A stretch of 64,000 nt of DNA, from the NCBI RefSeq assembly GCF_013256425.1, contig NZ_CP053904.1:1302001-1366000 (forward strand), written 5' to 3'. The position numbers and the translations under genes were made by a program. The stretch comes from Hymenobacter sp. BRD67 (GTDB taxonomy: Bacteria > Bacteroidota > Bacteroidia > Cytophagales > Hymenobacteraceae). Shown piece after piece: positions 1 through 8,375 of this stretch. Positions within the stretch are counted from its first letter, which is position 1. Each line of letters opens with the position of its first letter. The notes under the pieces are model-generated. The model was not told the DNA's origin and did not search any database. It saw only the letters and a list, made by a program, of their open reading frames with translations.

Positions 1-180
1 CTCTTTCCAGGCTGCCCCTGCGCACTTTACAAGTCGCCCATCCTCCATGCCACCACGCTGGACTTTTAAGCCATTTTCACCAACAGGAAAGCGTTTACTT
101 GTCCCATTGTGAGCATACTGTACATATACGTTTTCGAATCCTTTGCTGTCTAGGTTTCGAGTGATGACTTTAAGTGACAT
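1..180 (-). CDS. Partial N-terminus of a probable tyrosine recombinase
   Basis: Reading leftward from an ATG at 180 gives 60 residues with no stop before the window edge. They begin MSLKVITRNLDSKG, followed by VYVQYAHNGTSKRFPVG. A short beta-rich start with a YVQ..hNG..KRFPVG pattern resembles the arm-type DNA-binding domain at the front of Bacteroidota phage-type integrases. The catalytic domain would lie outside the window, so the R-H-R-Y residues cannot be checked. The flanking DNA is rich in inverted repeats, as expected near an integrated element. It could instead be an unrelated hypothetical protein; the family call is an inference from a short stretch. Confidence 0.4.
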   Translation of the reverse strand, partial: MSLKVITRNLDSKGFENVYVQYAHNGTSKRFPVGENGLKVQRGGMEDGRLVKCAGAAWKE

Positions 181-782
181 TAGCGCGGTTTTGGGGTGCT
201 AGACATGTTCACCTTATACGCAATTCATCTGAATTTAGTCAGTCATCAGTCAGTCTGTTTTGTATTTTTCTGTACTATTGTGTCAGTCTTCTGAAGATAA
301 AAATAGCCTTACTGATGACTGAGTATCGTTTTTGTATTCCAGAGTGATAAGGTATTTTGACGTCTGTGATTTGAAATGGAAATCATGGCGGGGCCGGTTG
401 CGGCCACTGTAAGCGAGCAAGACGCGGTGGAAGAGTAGGCTAAACGGCTAGCCCGCTCCATACCAGTGGCGGTGCAAAGGTACGGCCCGGCCCGGTCTAT
501 CCGGGCAGCCAGCATGAAGTTCGCCGGCCGGGTGACTTGCTTAAAACTCGTGGGAAGCCGAAAGAATTTCGGCGGGTTCGGGATTAGTGCCGGAGTTTAA
601 AGCAAGCTATTCTGAACATTGGCCGGGTCAAAATGACCCGACTAAAAATACTGTTTCAGCAAGTGTATTGTAGCCAATAAATTTAAAATACTGTTAATCA
701 GTATTTTATAGGGAAAAATTTAGTGATTATTTAATTAAGGGCTGGAATTGGCAATAGGGGCACTACACTATTCCAGCACCCG
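181..782. other. Non-coding, hairpin-rich region
   Basis: About 600 bp with no convincing gene. It holds a 12-bp inverted repeat (239-250 with 311-322, core AGTCATCAGT), a larger stem at 536-606, a 7-bp hairpin CGGGTCA/TGACCCG at 624-640 and a 10-bp AT-rich hairpin TAAAATACTG/CAGTATTTTA at 684-708. A reverse-strand CAAAGGTA at 474-481 matches the Bacteroidota -7 element TAnnTTTG but has no clear partner. The last 80 bp before 783 are AT-rich and probably hold the porin promoter. Confidence 0.5.
536..606. repeat. Inverted repeat with nested hairpin
   Basis: Arms CTTGCTTAAAACTC (536-549) and GAGTTTAAAGCAAG (593-606) pair at 13 of 14 positions and enclose a second perfect hairpin, GCCGAAA/TTTCGGC (557-573). 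No run of T follows, so this is not an obvious terminator. It lies between the recombinase fragment and the porin gene and could be part of an integration boundary. Confidence 0.5.
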
Positions 783-2249
783 ATGAATAACCGCTTTGCC
801 TGCTGCCTCCTGGTCGGCCTATTTGCCAGTAAGGCAGCCCTGGCTCAGACTGCCGAACCTGCTGCCCGCCGCCCGGCTACCCTTCAGGCAGGGGTACCCA
901 CTAAAACTGACACGGCTACCGCCAAAGTGCCCTTCGCCGGCATGGACCTGAGTTGGGTCAATGGCCAGAACCGCCAGCAGAATTTTCCGCTCCAGTTTAA
1001 GGACCAGGCGGGCGAAACCGTGCTCACGGCCACCACTTTTCTGGATGGCTACTACAACTACAACTTCGCCAATCCGCTCGACCATACCCAGACGATTTCG
1101 GCCGTGACGGGCCGCACCCAGGAGTTTTCGCTGGCGCTGGCCAGCATCGGTATCGAGAGCAATTACAAGAATATTATCGGCCGGCTGTGGCTGCAAACCG
1201 GCTCGATGCTGAACTTGGTGCAGGAAACCGACGCCTCGGTGCTGCGCGGGCGCAACACGGGCTCGACCATCGGGGCCAACGGCGTGAACGTGGGCACCGG
1301 CATCACCACCAATAACCTCAAGTACATCCGCGAGGCGGCGGCCGGCTACCACTTCAACGTAGCCTACGGCCTGAACCTGGAGCTGGGTATTTTCATGAGC
1401 TACATCGGCCTGGAAAGCTACGTGACCCAGGAAAACTGGAGCTACCAGCGCTCGCTGGTCTGCGATTTTACGCCCTTCTACTTTCAGGGGGCGCGGGCGC
1501 AGTTTTATCCGGCCAAAAACTTCAAGACCGAGCTGTGGCTGATGAATGGCTGGCAGACCTATAACACGCTTAATAACCGCCCGGCGCTGGGCAACTCGAA
1601 CTACTACCGGCCCAGTGAAAATATCCAGCTGGTGGCTAATTTTTACTACGGCAATGATTCGCGCCCCGGCCCCGACAGCCTCGCGGTGGGCCGGGCGGCC
1701 TACCCCAATATCCAGCGCTTTCACCACGACAACTCCATTGTGGCGCGCTATTACCACAAAGACAAGAAGGGCCCGCTGCGCGGCATTACCCAGGCCGCGT
1801 TTAGTCTGAATACGCACTACGGCTTCCAGAGCGGTACCGATGCCGCCGGCAATGAGGTAAAGCGGGCCGACAACTACATGGTGGGCTCGTCGCTGGCCAA
1901 CCGCATCTGGTTTGCCAAGAATAAGCTGGCCCTGACTACCCGCGTGGGCTTTGTGAAGAATCCCTCGCGCTACCTCAGCTTCAACCCGTCGGTGGTCGGC
2001 TTCACCGATACCGATGCCAGCAAGCTCACGGCCAAAGAGGCAACCGCTACGTTCGATGTGATGCCGAGCGACTACGTCACCTTTCGGGTGGAGTACCTGC
2101 ACCGCTCGGCCAACGTGCCCTATTTCGCCGGGCCGGGCGGCACCACCTCGCCCAGCGGCTATGCCGACCAGCCCCTGCCGGCCCATTACGTGCCCGACCT
2201 GCGCGACTACGAGAACCGGCTCATCTTCGCCGTCAACTTTCGCCTGTAG
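783..2249 (+). CDS. Outer-membrane beta-barrel porin, BBP2/OmpL-like
   Basis: A 488-residue secreted protein. Residues 1-22 form a signal peptide ending ALAQ, followed by a short Ala/Thr/Pro-rich linker. The body alternates aromatic and polar residues as in beta-strands and contains the GYYNYNFANP motif near the start of the barrel, typical of the putative porin BBP2/OmpL-like group. The last strand ends in FAVNFRL. It resembles the porin at 4536 in an internal block (GIFMSYIGLES here, GIFLSHIGLEG there, then NGWQ), so the two are paralogues. A Kup transporter gene lies between them. Function in the outer membrane is presumably passive solute passage; the substrate is unknown. Confidence 0.75.
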   Translation: MNNRFACCLLVGLFASKAALAQTAEPAARRPATLQAGVPTKTDTATAKVPFAGMDLSWVNGQNRQQNFPLQFKDQAGETVLTATTFLDGYYNYNFANPLDHTQTISAVTGRTQEFSLALASIGIESNYKNIIGRLWLQTGSMLNLVQETDASVLRGRNTGSTIGANGVNVGTGITTNNLKYIREAAAGYHFNVAYGLNLELGIFMSYIGLESYVTQENWSYQRSLVCDFTPFYFQGARAQFYPAKNFKTELWLMNGWQTYNTLNNRPALGNSNYYRPSENIQLVANFYYGNDSRPGPDSLAVGRAAYPNIQRFHHDNSIVARYYHKDKKGPLRGITQAAFSLNTHYGFQSGTDAAGNEVKRADNYMVGSSLANRIWFAKNKLALTTRVGFVKNPSRYLSFNPSVVGFTDTDASKLTAKEATATFDVMPSDYVTFRVEYLHRSANVPYFAGPGGTTSPSGYADQPLPAHYVPDLRDYENRLIFAVNFRL

Positions 2250-2326
2250 CGGTGGGATAGTAACTGGATAGTAAGCTGCCGCACCCGGAGCCAGAGGTAA
2301 GGCATCGACTTTTTCTAATATATAAG

Positions 2327-2347
2327 AAGCTTATTTTTTTTAAGCTT
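2327..2347 (+). terminator. Weak AT-rich hairpin after the first porin
   Basis: AAGCTTA (2327-2333) and TAAGCTT (2341-2347) form a perfect 7-bp stem with an all-T loop, followed by more T. The stem is AT-rich, so a terminator role is tentative. The rest of 2250-2546 shows no gene. Confidence 0.3.
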
Positions 2348-2546
2348 TTTGCAAGCCTTTGCTCAGAAATGAACAAGTTATGAACTGTAGCTAAGCCGGC
2401 CAGTGCGCCTCAGGTTAGAGCCGGGTTGTTCGTTCCGGCAGACTGATGGTTGCTATTCTGCCGTCAACCTCCGCCAGCAACGGCCGTAGGAAGCTCGGCC
2501 GGCAAGTGCCGGACATCCGCTGACGAACTACTCTAGCAGCCTGGCT

Positions 2547-4529
2547 ATGCAAACTTCTCCTCCTTCTACTCTGCCGGCCGTTGACGAGCCCGGTGGTCAC
2601 CAGGCGTTAAAAGCCGGGGCCTCAGCGGCCGGTACGCTTATCGCCCTCGGCATTGTGTACGGCGACATTGGTACCTCGCCGCTCTACACCGTGCGGGGCG
2701 TGTTTGAGGGCCGGCCCGTGACCGAAGACGTGGTGCTCGGCACCGTATCGGCCATTATCTGGACGCTTACCTTACTCACGACCATCAAGTACGTGCTCAT
2801 TGCCATGCGGGCCGACAACAACGGTGAGGGCGGCATTTTGTCGCTCTATGCCCTGCTGCAACGGCTCAATTTCAAGTACCTCTACCTGCCGGCCATCGTG
2901 GGGGCGGCGGCGCTGCTCGCCGATGGGGTCATCACGCCGCCCATCTCGGTATCGTCGGCCATTGAGGGGCTGCGGATTCTGCGTCCGCACCTGCATACGG
3001 TGCCTATTGTGCTGGCTATCCTGGTGGGGCTGTTTGCCATTCAGCAGTTCGGCACAGCCATAATCGGTAAGCTATTCGGGCCGGTCATGCTCTTGTTCTT
3101 CAGTATGATAGCCGTGCTGGGTGTGCAGTTTATGCTGCACGATTTGAGCATTTTGCGGGCCTTCAATCCGTACTACGCCCTGCACATGCTGGCCACTATT
3201 CCGGGTGGCTTCTGGCTGCTGGGTTCTATTTTCCTGTGCAGCACCGGGGCCGAGGCGCTGTATGCCGACATGGGCCACGTGGGCCGGCCGAATATCTACG
3301 TGTCGTGGACGTTTGTAAAAATATGCCTGGTGCTCAACTACCTGGGGCAGGGCGCGTGGCTGCTCCAGCATATGGGCAAGCCGCTCGGCGACAGCAACCC
3401 CTTCTTTGCCATGATACCGGCCTGGGGCCTGCTGCCGGCCATCGGGCTGTGCACGCTGGCTACCATCATTGCCTCGCAGGCGCTCATTTCGGGCTCGTAC
3501 ACGCTTATCATTGAGGCGCTACGGCTCAATTTCTGGCCTAAGGTAAAGGTTTCGTACCCCACTGAATTGCGCGGCCAGGCCTACGTGCCCTCGCTCAACT
3601 GGCTGCTGTGCGCGGGCTGCGTGGGCGTGGTGCTGCACTTCCGCGAAAGCTCGAATATGGAAGCGGCTTACGGCCTGGCCATCACCTTTACCATGCTTAT
3701 GACCACGGTGCTGCTGGCCTTCTTTTTGTACCTGCGCCGGGTTAGCCCGGTCTGGATTGGCTTGCTGCTGCTGGTGTATTTCACCGTCGAAGGCTCGTTT
3801 CTGATTGCCAACCTGCGCAAATTTCCCGAAGGCGGCTACGTGAGCGTACTCATGAGCCTGGTGCTGCTGGCCGTGATGGTAAGCTGGATTCAGGGCCAGC
3901 GCCTGCGCGAGGCTTTTGTCAAATACGTGCCGCTGGCCGACTGGCTGCCCCTGCTTAAGGAGCTGAGCCGGGATGAGTCGGTGCCCAAGTTTGCCACTCA
4001 CCTCGTGTACCTCACCGATTCGGTAGACCCGAACCAGATTGAGCGCGGCATTACGCACAGCATTTTTCAGAAAAGCCCCAAGCGGGCCGATGTGTACTAT
4101 CTTATCCACATCGTAACGACTGATGAGCCTTATACGAAGACTTACCACGTCGACACTATCTTGCCCGACGACCTGGTGCGTATTGAGTTTCACCTGGGCT
4201 TCCGGGTCGACCACGCTATTAACTATATGTTCCGGCAGGTGGTCACGGATTTGGTCCAGAGCAAGGAGGTCGACATCACCTCGCGCTACAACTCGCTGCG
4301 CGACCAGGACGTGGTGGGCGATTTCCAGTTCGTTATTCTGAACCGCACCTTGCCCTACGCGCAGTCGCTGACCAGCTGGCAGCGGCTGGTGGCCCGGCTG
4401 GCTGGCGTGCTGCGCTGGCTGGGAGCCAGCCAGCAGGAAAGCTTTGGGCTGGATAACTCCTCGCTCACCATCGAAAATATTCCGCTGCTTATCCCCGAGC
4501 GCCCCGAATTACACCTCACCCGCGAATAA
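2547..4529 (+). CDS. kup: KUP-family potassium uptake protein
   Basis: A 660-residue inner-membrane protein of usual Kup length. The family signature GIVYGDIGTSPLYT is at residues 35-48, in the first membrane segment. About twelve hydrophobic segments follow to roughly residue 450, then a cytoplasmic C-terminal domain of about 200 residues. Kup proteins bring in K+ with H+, especially at low pH or low external K+. The ATG at 2547 places about 30 hydrophilic residues before the first segment. The second porin starts 6 bp after the stop, so the two are very probably co-transcribed. A link between porin and K+ uptake is an inference from this arrangement. Confidence 0.95.
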   Translation: MQTSPPSTLPAVDEPGGHQALKAGASAAGTLIALGIVYGDIGTSPLYTVRGVFEGRPVTEDVVLGTVSAIIWTLTLLTTIKYVLIAMRADNNGEGGILSLYALLQRLNFKYLYLPAIVGAAALLADGVITPPISVSSAIEGLRILRPHLHTVPIVLAILVGLFAIQQFGTAIIGKLFGPVMLLFFSMIAVLGVQFMLHDLSILRAFNPYYALHMLATIPGGFWLLGSIFLCSTGAEALYADMGHVGRPNIYVSWTFVKICLVLNYLGQGAWLLQHMGKPLGDSNPFFAMIPAWGLLPAIGLCTLATIIASQALISGSYTLIIEALRLNFWPKVKVSYPTELRGQAYVPSLNWLLCAGCVGVVLHFRESSNMEAAYGLAITFTMLMTTVLLAFFLYLRRVSPVWIGLLLLVYFTVEGSFLIANLRKFPEGGYVSVLMSLVLLAVMVSWIQGQRLREAFVKYVPLADWLPLLKELSRDESVPKFATHLVYLTDSVDPNQIERGITHSIFQKSPKRADVYYLIHIVTTDEPYTKTYHVDTILPDDLVRIEFHLGFRVDHAINYMFRQVVTDLVQSKEVDITSRYNSLRDQDVVGDFQFVILNRTLPYAQSLTSWQRLVARLAGVLRWLGASQQESFGLDNSSLTIENIPLLIPERPELHLTRE

Positions 4530-4535
4530 GCGCCT

Positions 4536-5714
4536 ATGCCCGTTTCTATCCGAGTTTTTGCCACCGCGCTGCTCAGCACGGCTTTCCTGCTGCCCGGCCT
4601 GGCCCAAACGGTTCCGCCGGCGCCTACCAGTACTACCACCACGGCGCCGCCCGCCGCGCCCACGGCCACCGCGGCTGCGCCCACTGCTGCCGCCGCAGCC
4701 GACACGGCCAAGGCCGACCCCAAGCCCGAGTTTTTTGGCTACGTGGGCGTGTACTACGGCTATGATTTCAACAACCCGGCGAGCTTGCAGCGGCCCGGCT
4801 TTATTTACTCCGAAAACCTGCACAACCAGATTGCCGTGAACCTGGCGCTGCTTGGCGCGCGCTACACCAGCGACCGGGTGCGCGGCACGTTTGCCATCCA
4901 GACCGGCACGTACCCCGATGCCAACTACGCCGCCGAGCCGGGCGTATTCAAAAATATCTACGAAGCCTGGGGCGGCGTGCGCGTGGCTAAAAGCCTGTGG
5001 CTCGATGCAGGTATCTTCCTCTCGCACATTGGCCTGGAAGGCCCCAACTCGCGCGATAACCTCACCCTGACGCGCTCCATCATGGCCGATAACTGCCCCT
5101 ACTACGAGACCGGGGCCAAGCTCACCTATGACAAGGGCAAGAAGTGGCTGTTTTCGGTGCTGGCCGTCAACGGCTGGCAGGTTATCCGCGACCACAACCA
5201 GAATGAGGCTGTGGGCACCCAAATCCAGTTTCGGCCCAGTGCCAAGCTACTCTTCAACTCCAGCACTTTTGTAGGAGAGGGCCGCAATGTGCCCGACTCG
5301 CTGGGCATACGCCTGCGCTATTTTCACGATTTTTACCTCACCTACGACCCTTCCAAAAAGTGGAAAATTGCCGCCGCCTACGACACGGGCTGGCAGGAAA
5401 AGCTCGATGGCAAGGGCGGCTACGACGCCTGGCAGGGCGGGGTGCTTATCGTACGCCGCCGCCTCTGGGAGCGCGCCGGCCTGGTGGGCCGCGTCGAATA
5501 CTACCATGACCCGAGCGGGGTGCTGGCCCCCACGCGGGTGGGCGGCCTGCACACCACGGGCTACTCGCTGGGCTTCGATTATCTGCCCGTGCCCCGTGTC
5601 ATCCTGCGGGCCGAAGTCAAAGAATTTGTAGACCGCAACGAGGTCTATATCAAAGACAAAGTAGCCCGCCGCACCGATGCGGCCGCCACAACTATGCTCG
5701 GACTCACATTTTGA
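4536..5714 (+). CDS. Outer-membrane beta-barrel porin, BBP2/OmpL-like (second copy)
   Basis: A 392-residue secreted barrel protein. Its signal peptide ends near LLPGLAQ (residue 24), and an Ala/Thr/Pro linker runs to about residue 60. The motif EFFGYVGVYYGYDFNNP opens the barrel and matches the putative beta-barrel porin 2 pattern. The C-terminus is TMLGLTF, with the terminal Phe recognised by the BAM complex. It is shorter than its paralogue at 783 and differs mainly in loops. It starts 6 bp after kup, which suggests translational coupling. Substrate unknown. Confidence 0.78.
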   Translation: MPVSIRVFATALLSTAFLLPGLAQTVPPAPTSTTTTAPPAAPTATAAAPTAAAAADTAKADPKPEFFGYVGVYYGYDFNNPASLQRPGFIYSENLHNQIAVNLALLGARYTSDRVRGTFAIQTGTYPDANYAAEPGVFKNIYEAWGGVRVAKSLWLDAGIFLSHIGLEGPNSRDNLTLTRSIMADNCPYYETGAKLTYDKGKKWLFSVLAVNGWQVIRDHNQNEAVGTQIQFRPSAKLLFNSSTFVGEGRNVPDSLGIRLRYFHDFYLTYDPSKKWKIAAAYDTGWQEKLDGKGGYDAWQGGVLIVRRRLWERAGLVGRVEYYHDPSGVLAPTRVGGLHTTGYSLGFDYLPVPRVILRAEVKEFVDRNEVYIKDKVARRTDAAATTMLGLTF

Positions 5715-5906
5715 GAACTAATGGCAGTTACGCTTTCAGGCTTTTTAATATTAAAAAATAATATATGTTAAATATTTTGCATTACCTTCTGTAGTCTGCT
5801 TTGTGCCGGACGATGCTGGCCGGCGGCCGGCTCACTTAACAATGGCTTAACCCGGAAGTCACCTGGCGGGCAGACCTTTGCGCATTGCCAATTTTACCTT
5901 CCTGCT

Positions 5907-8348
5907 ATGAAGCGCGTGCTCTTCCTTGCTGCTCTGGCCTTGCTCACGGGCGTGGCCCAGGCTCAGCGGCCCACCAATGACCCCCAGGCCCGGAAAATAC
6001 TGCTGCCCAATGGCTGGTCGCTCACGCCGGCTGGTACCGCGCTGTCCCTCGGCGACCTGCCGCTGAATATGCAGCTGGCCCCGGGCGGCAAGATGCTGGC
6101 CGTTACGAACAACGGCCAGGGCAAGCAAAAGCTCCAGCTCGTTGACCCGGTCACTGAAAAGCTGCTCGATGAGCGCCCCATTGGAAAGGCTTGGTATGGC
6201 TTGGCATTCAGCGCGAAGGGCGACCGCCTCTACGCCTCGGGCGGCAACGACAATATTATTCTGGCTTATCCTACGGCTGGCCGCAAGCTCGGCGCGCCCG
6301 ATACGCTGCGCCTCGGCCCGGCCTGGCCCAAGGCCAAAATCAGCCCTGCCGGCATTGCCGTAGACGCCGCCGGGCAGCGCCTCTACACCGTTACGAAGGA
6401 AGACAGCACGCTCTACGTGCTCGACCTGAAAACCGGGCGCACCCTGCGGCGCGTAAAGCTGGGCTACGAGGCCTATGGCTGCCTGCTATCGGCAGATAAT
6501 AAGACGGTTTATGCTACGCTGTGGGGCGGCGACAAGCTGCTGGCCTACGACCGCGCCACCGGCCGCATCCGGGCTACGCTGGCCACTGGCAGCCACCCCA
6601 ATGAGTTGATTCAGAGCCGCAACGGGCGCTACCTATTCGTGGCCAATGCCAACGATAACTCCGTTTCGGTGGTTGATGTGAAGAGCTGGAAGGTGCTCGA
6701 AACCATCGCCACTGCGCTCTACCCCACGCGCCTCACCGGCTCTACCACCAACGGCCTGGCCCTGGCCGCGGATGAGAAAACGTTATATATCGCCAATGCG
6801 GATAATAACTGCCTGGCCGTATTCGACGTGAGCCATCCCGGTCACAGCGCGGCCAGGGGCTTTATCCCGACTGGCTGGTACCCTACCTGCGTGCGTACGC
6901 TGGGCAGCAAGCTATTGGTAGCCAATGGCAAAGGCTTTTCTAGCCAGGCCAACCCCGGCGGCCCGCAGCCGGTGAAGAAAACCGACAGCAGCGGCCACCA
7001 CCTCGGCAACGGCCTGGCCGATGGGCCGGTGCAGTACATCGGCAGCCTGTTTATTGGCACGCTCTCCTTTATTCCGGTGCCCGACGCGGCGCGGCTGAAA
7101 AGCTATTCGCAGCAGGTGTACGCCAATACGCCCTTCACCAAGGAGCGTGAAAAGCTGGCGCTCGGCGAGGCCGGCAACCCCGTGCCGCGCCGGGCGGGCG
7201 AGAAGTCGCCCATCAAGCACGTCTTCTACATCATCAAAGAAAACCGGACTTACGACCAGATTTTTGGCGATGTGCGCGAAGGCGAGGGTGACTCCTCGCT
7301 TTGCATTTTTCCGCGCAAAGTGACGCCCAACCACCACGCCCTGGCCCGCGACTTTGTGCTGCTCGACAACTTTTACGTGAATGCCGAGGTGAGCGCCGAT
7401 GGCCACAACTGGAGCACCGCCGCCTACGCCACCGACTACGTGGAGAAGTCGTGGCCCATCAGCTACGGCGGGCGCGGGGGCACCTACGACTTCGAGGGTA
7501 CCCGCAAAATTGCCTACCCGCGCGACGGCTTCATCTGGGACTACTGCCAGCGCGCAGGCCTCAGCTACCGCACCTACGGCGAGTTTGCGGAACTGGGCAA
7601 AACGCCCCTTAAGTCGCTGCGCGGGCACGTTTGCCCCAGGTCGCCGGGCTTTGACCTGGATGTAAAAGACGTGGAGCGGGTGCGCATCTGGGCACAGGAC
7701 TTCGACTCGCTGCTGGCCGTGGGCAAGGTGCCGCAGCTCAGCACTATCCGGCTCAGCAACGACCACACCAGCGGGCAGCGGCTGGGCAAGGTCAGCCCGG
7801 TTTCGGCCGTAGCCGACAACGACCTGGCGCTGGGGCAGCTCGTGGAGCACATTGCCCACAGCCGTATCTGGGGCGAGTCGGTCATTTTTGTACTGGAGGA
7901 TGATGCCCAGAACGGCCCCGACCACATCGACGCCCACCGCTCGCCGGCTCTGGTCATCGGCCCCTACGTGCGCCGCCAGGCCGTAGACCACACGCTCTAC
8001 ACCACGGCCGGCGTGATGCGCACTATCGAGCTGCTGCTGGGCCTGCCGCCCATGAGCCAGTACGACGCGGCGGCCCGCCCGCTATTCGGCCTCTTCCAGG
8101 CTGCGCCCAACGCGACTCCTTACCAGGCCAAAGCTGCCCAGGTGTCCCTCGATACCCGCAACACTGCCTGGAACCGCAGCGCCGAGCGGTCGGCCAAATT
8201 TGATTTTGCGCACGAAGATGCCGTACCCGACCTCGACCTCAATGAAGTAGTCTGGAAGTCGGTGAAAGGCGAGCAGTCGGCCATGCCCGCGCCCCGGCGC
8301 GGCGCTTTTCTGCAACTCACCCCCAAGCGCAAGGATGACGATGAGTAA
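5907..8348 (+). CDS. Fusion of YncE-like beta-propeller and alkaline-phosphatase-superfamily phosphoesterase
   Basis: An 813-residue secreted protein with a signal peptide at residues 1-20 (ending VAQAQ). Residues of about 25-400 form a YVTN/YncE-like seven-bladed propeller, with repeated LYVLDLKTGR and LFVANANDNSVSVVD strands. From about 437, FYIIKENRTYDQIFGD marks a phosphoesterase of the phospholipase C/acid phosphatase type (PF04185), continuing through SADGHNWS and EDDAQNGPDHID, which carry likely metal-binding His and Asp residues. The bifunctional fusion is recurrent in Bacteroidota; the substrate is not known. CGACCTTTG at about 5870-5876 resembles a -7 promoter element. It lies 192 bp after the second porin and may be a separate unit. 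Confidence 0.88.
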   Translation: MKRVLFLAALALLTGVAQAQRPTNDPQARKILLPNGWSLTPAGTALSLGDLPLNMQLAPGGKMLAVTNNGQGKQKLQLVDPVTEKLLDERPIGKAWYGLAFSAKGDRLYASGGNDNIILAYPTAGRKLGAPDTLRLGPAWPKAKISPAGIAVDAAGQRLYTVTKEDSTLYVLDLKTGRTLRRVKLGYEAYGCLLSADNKTVYATLWGGDKLLAYDRATGRIRATLATGSHPNELIQSRNGRYLFVANANDNSVSVVDVKSWKVLETIATALYPTRLTGSTTNGLALAADEKTLYIANADNNCLAVFDVSHPGHSAARGFIPTGWYPTCVRTLGSKLLVANGKGFSSQANPGGPQPVKKTDSSGHHLGNGLADGPVQYIGSLFIGTLSFIPVPDAARLKSYSQQVYANTPFTKEREKLALGEAGNPVPRRAGEKSPIKHVFYIIKENRTYDQIFGDVREGEGDSSLCIFPRKVTPNHHALARDFVLLDNFYVNAEVSADGHNWSTAAYATDYVEKSWPISYGGRGGTYDFEGTRKIAYPRDGFIWDYCQRAGLSYRTYGEFAELGKTPLKSLRGHVCPRSPGFDLDVKDVERVRIWAQDFDSLLAVGKVPQLSTIRLSNDHTSGQRLGKVSPVSAVADNDLALGQLVEHIAHSRIWGESVIFVLEDDAQNGPDHIDAHRSPALVIGPYVRRQAVDHTLYTTAGVMRTIELLLGLPPMSQYDAAARPLFGLFQAAPNATPYQAKAAQVSLDTRNTAWNRSAERSAKFDFAHEDAVPDLDLNEVVWKSVKGEQSAMPAPRRGAFLQLTPKRKDDDE

Positions 8349-8375
8349 AGCCCGGGGACCAGGAAAGGGGTGTTG

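Noticed and set aside
309..515. 68-residue minus-strand open frame near the left edge
   Set aside because: No motif, no clear promoter in the right place, and it lies in a hairpin-rich gap.
819..2186. 455-residue open frame antisense to the first porin
   Set aside because: It mirrors a well-supported porin with a signal peptide. GC-rich codon use creates long antisense frames; no domain pattern is visible.
6912..7991. 359-residue antisense frame within the propeller-phosphoesterase gene
   Set aside because: Shadow of a strongly supported gene; no leader or family motif.
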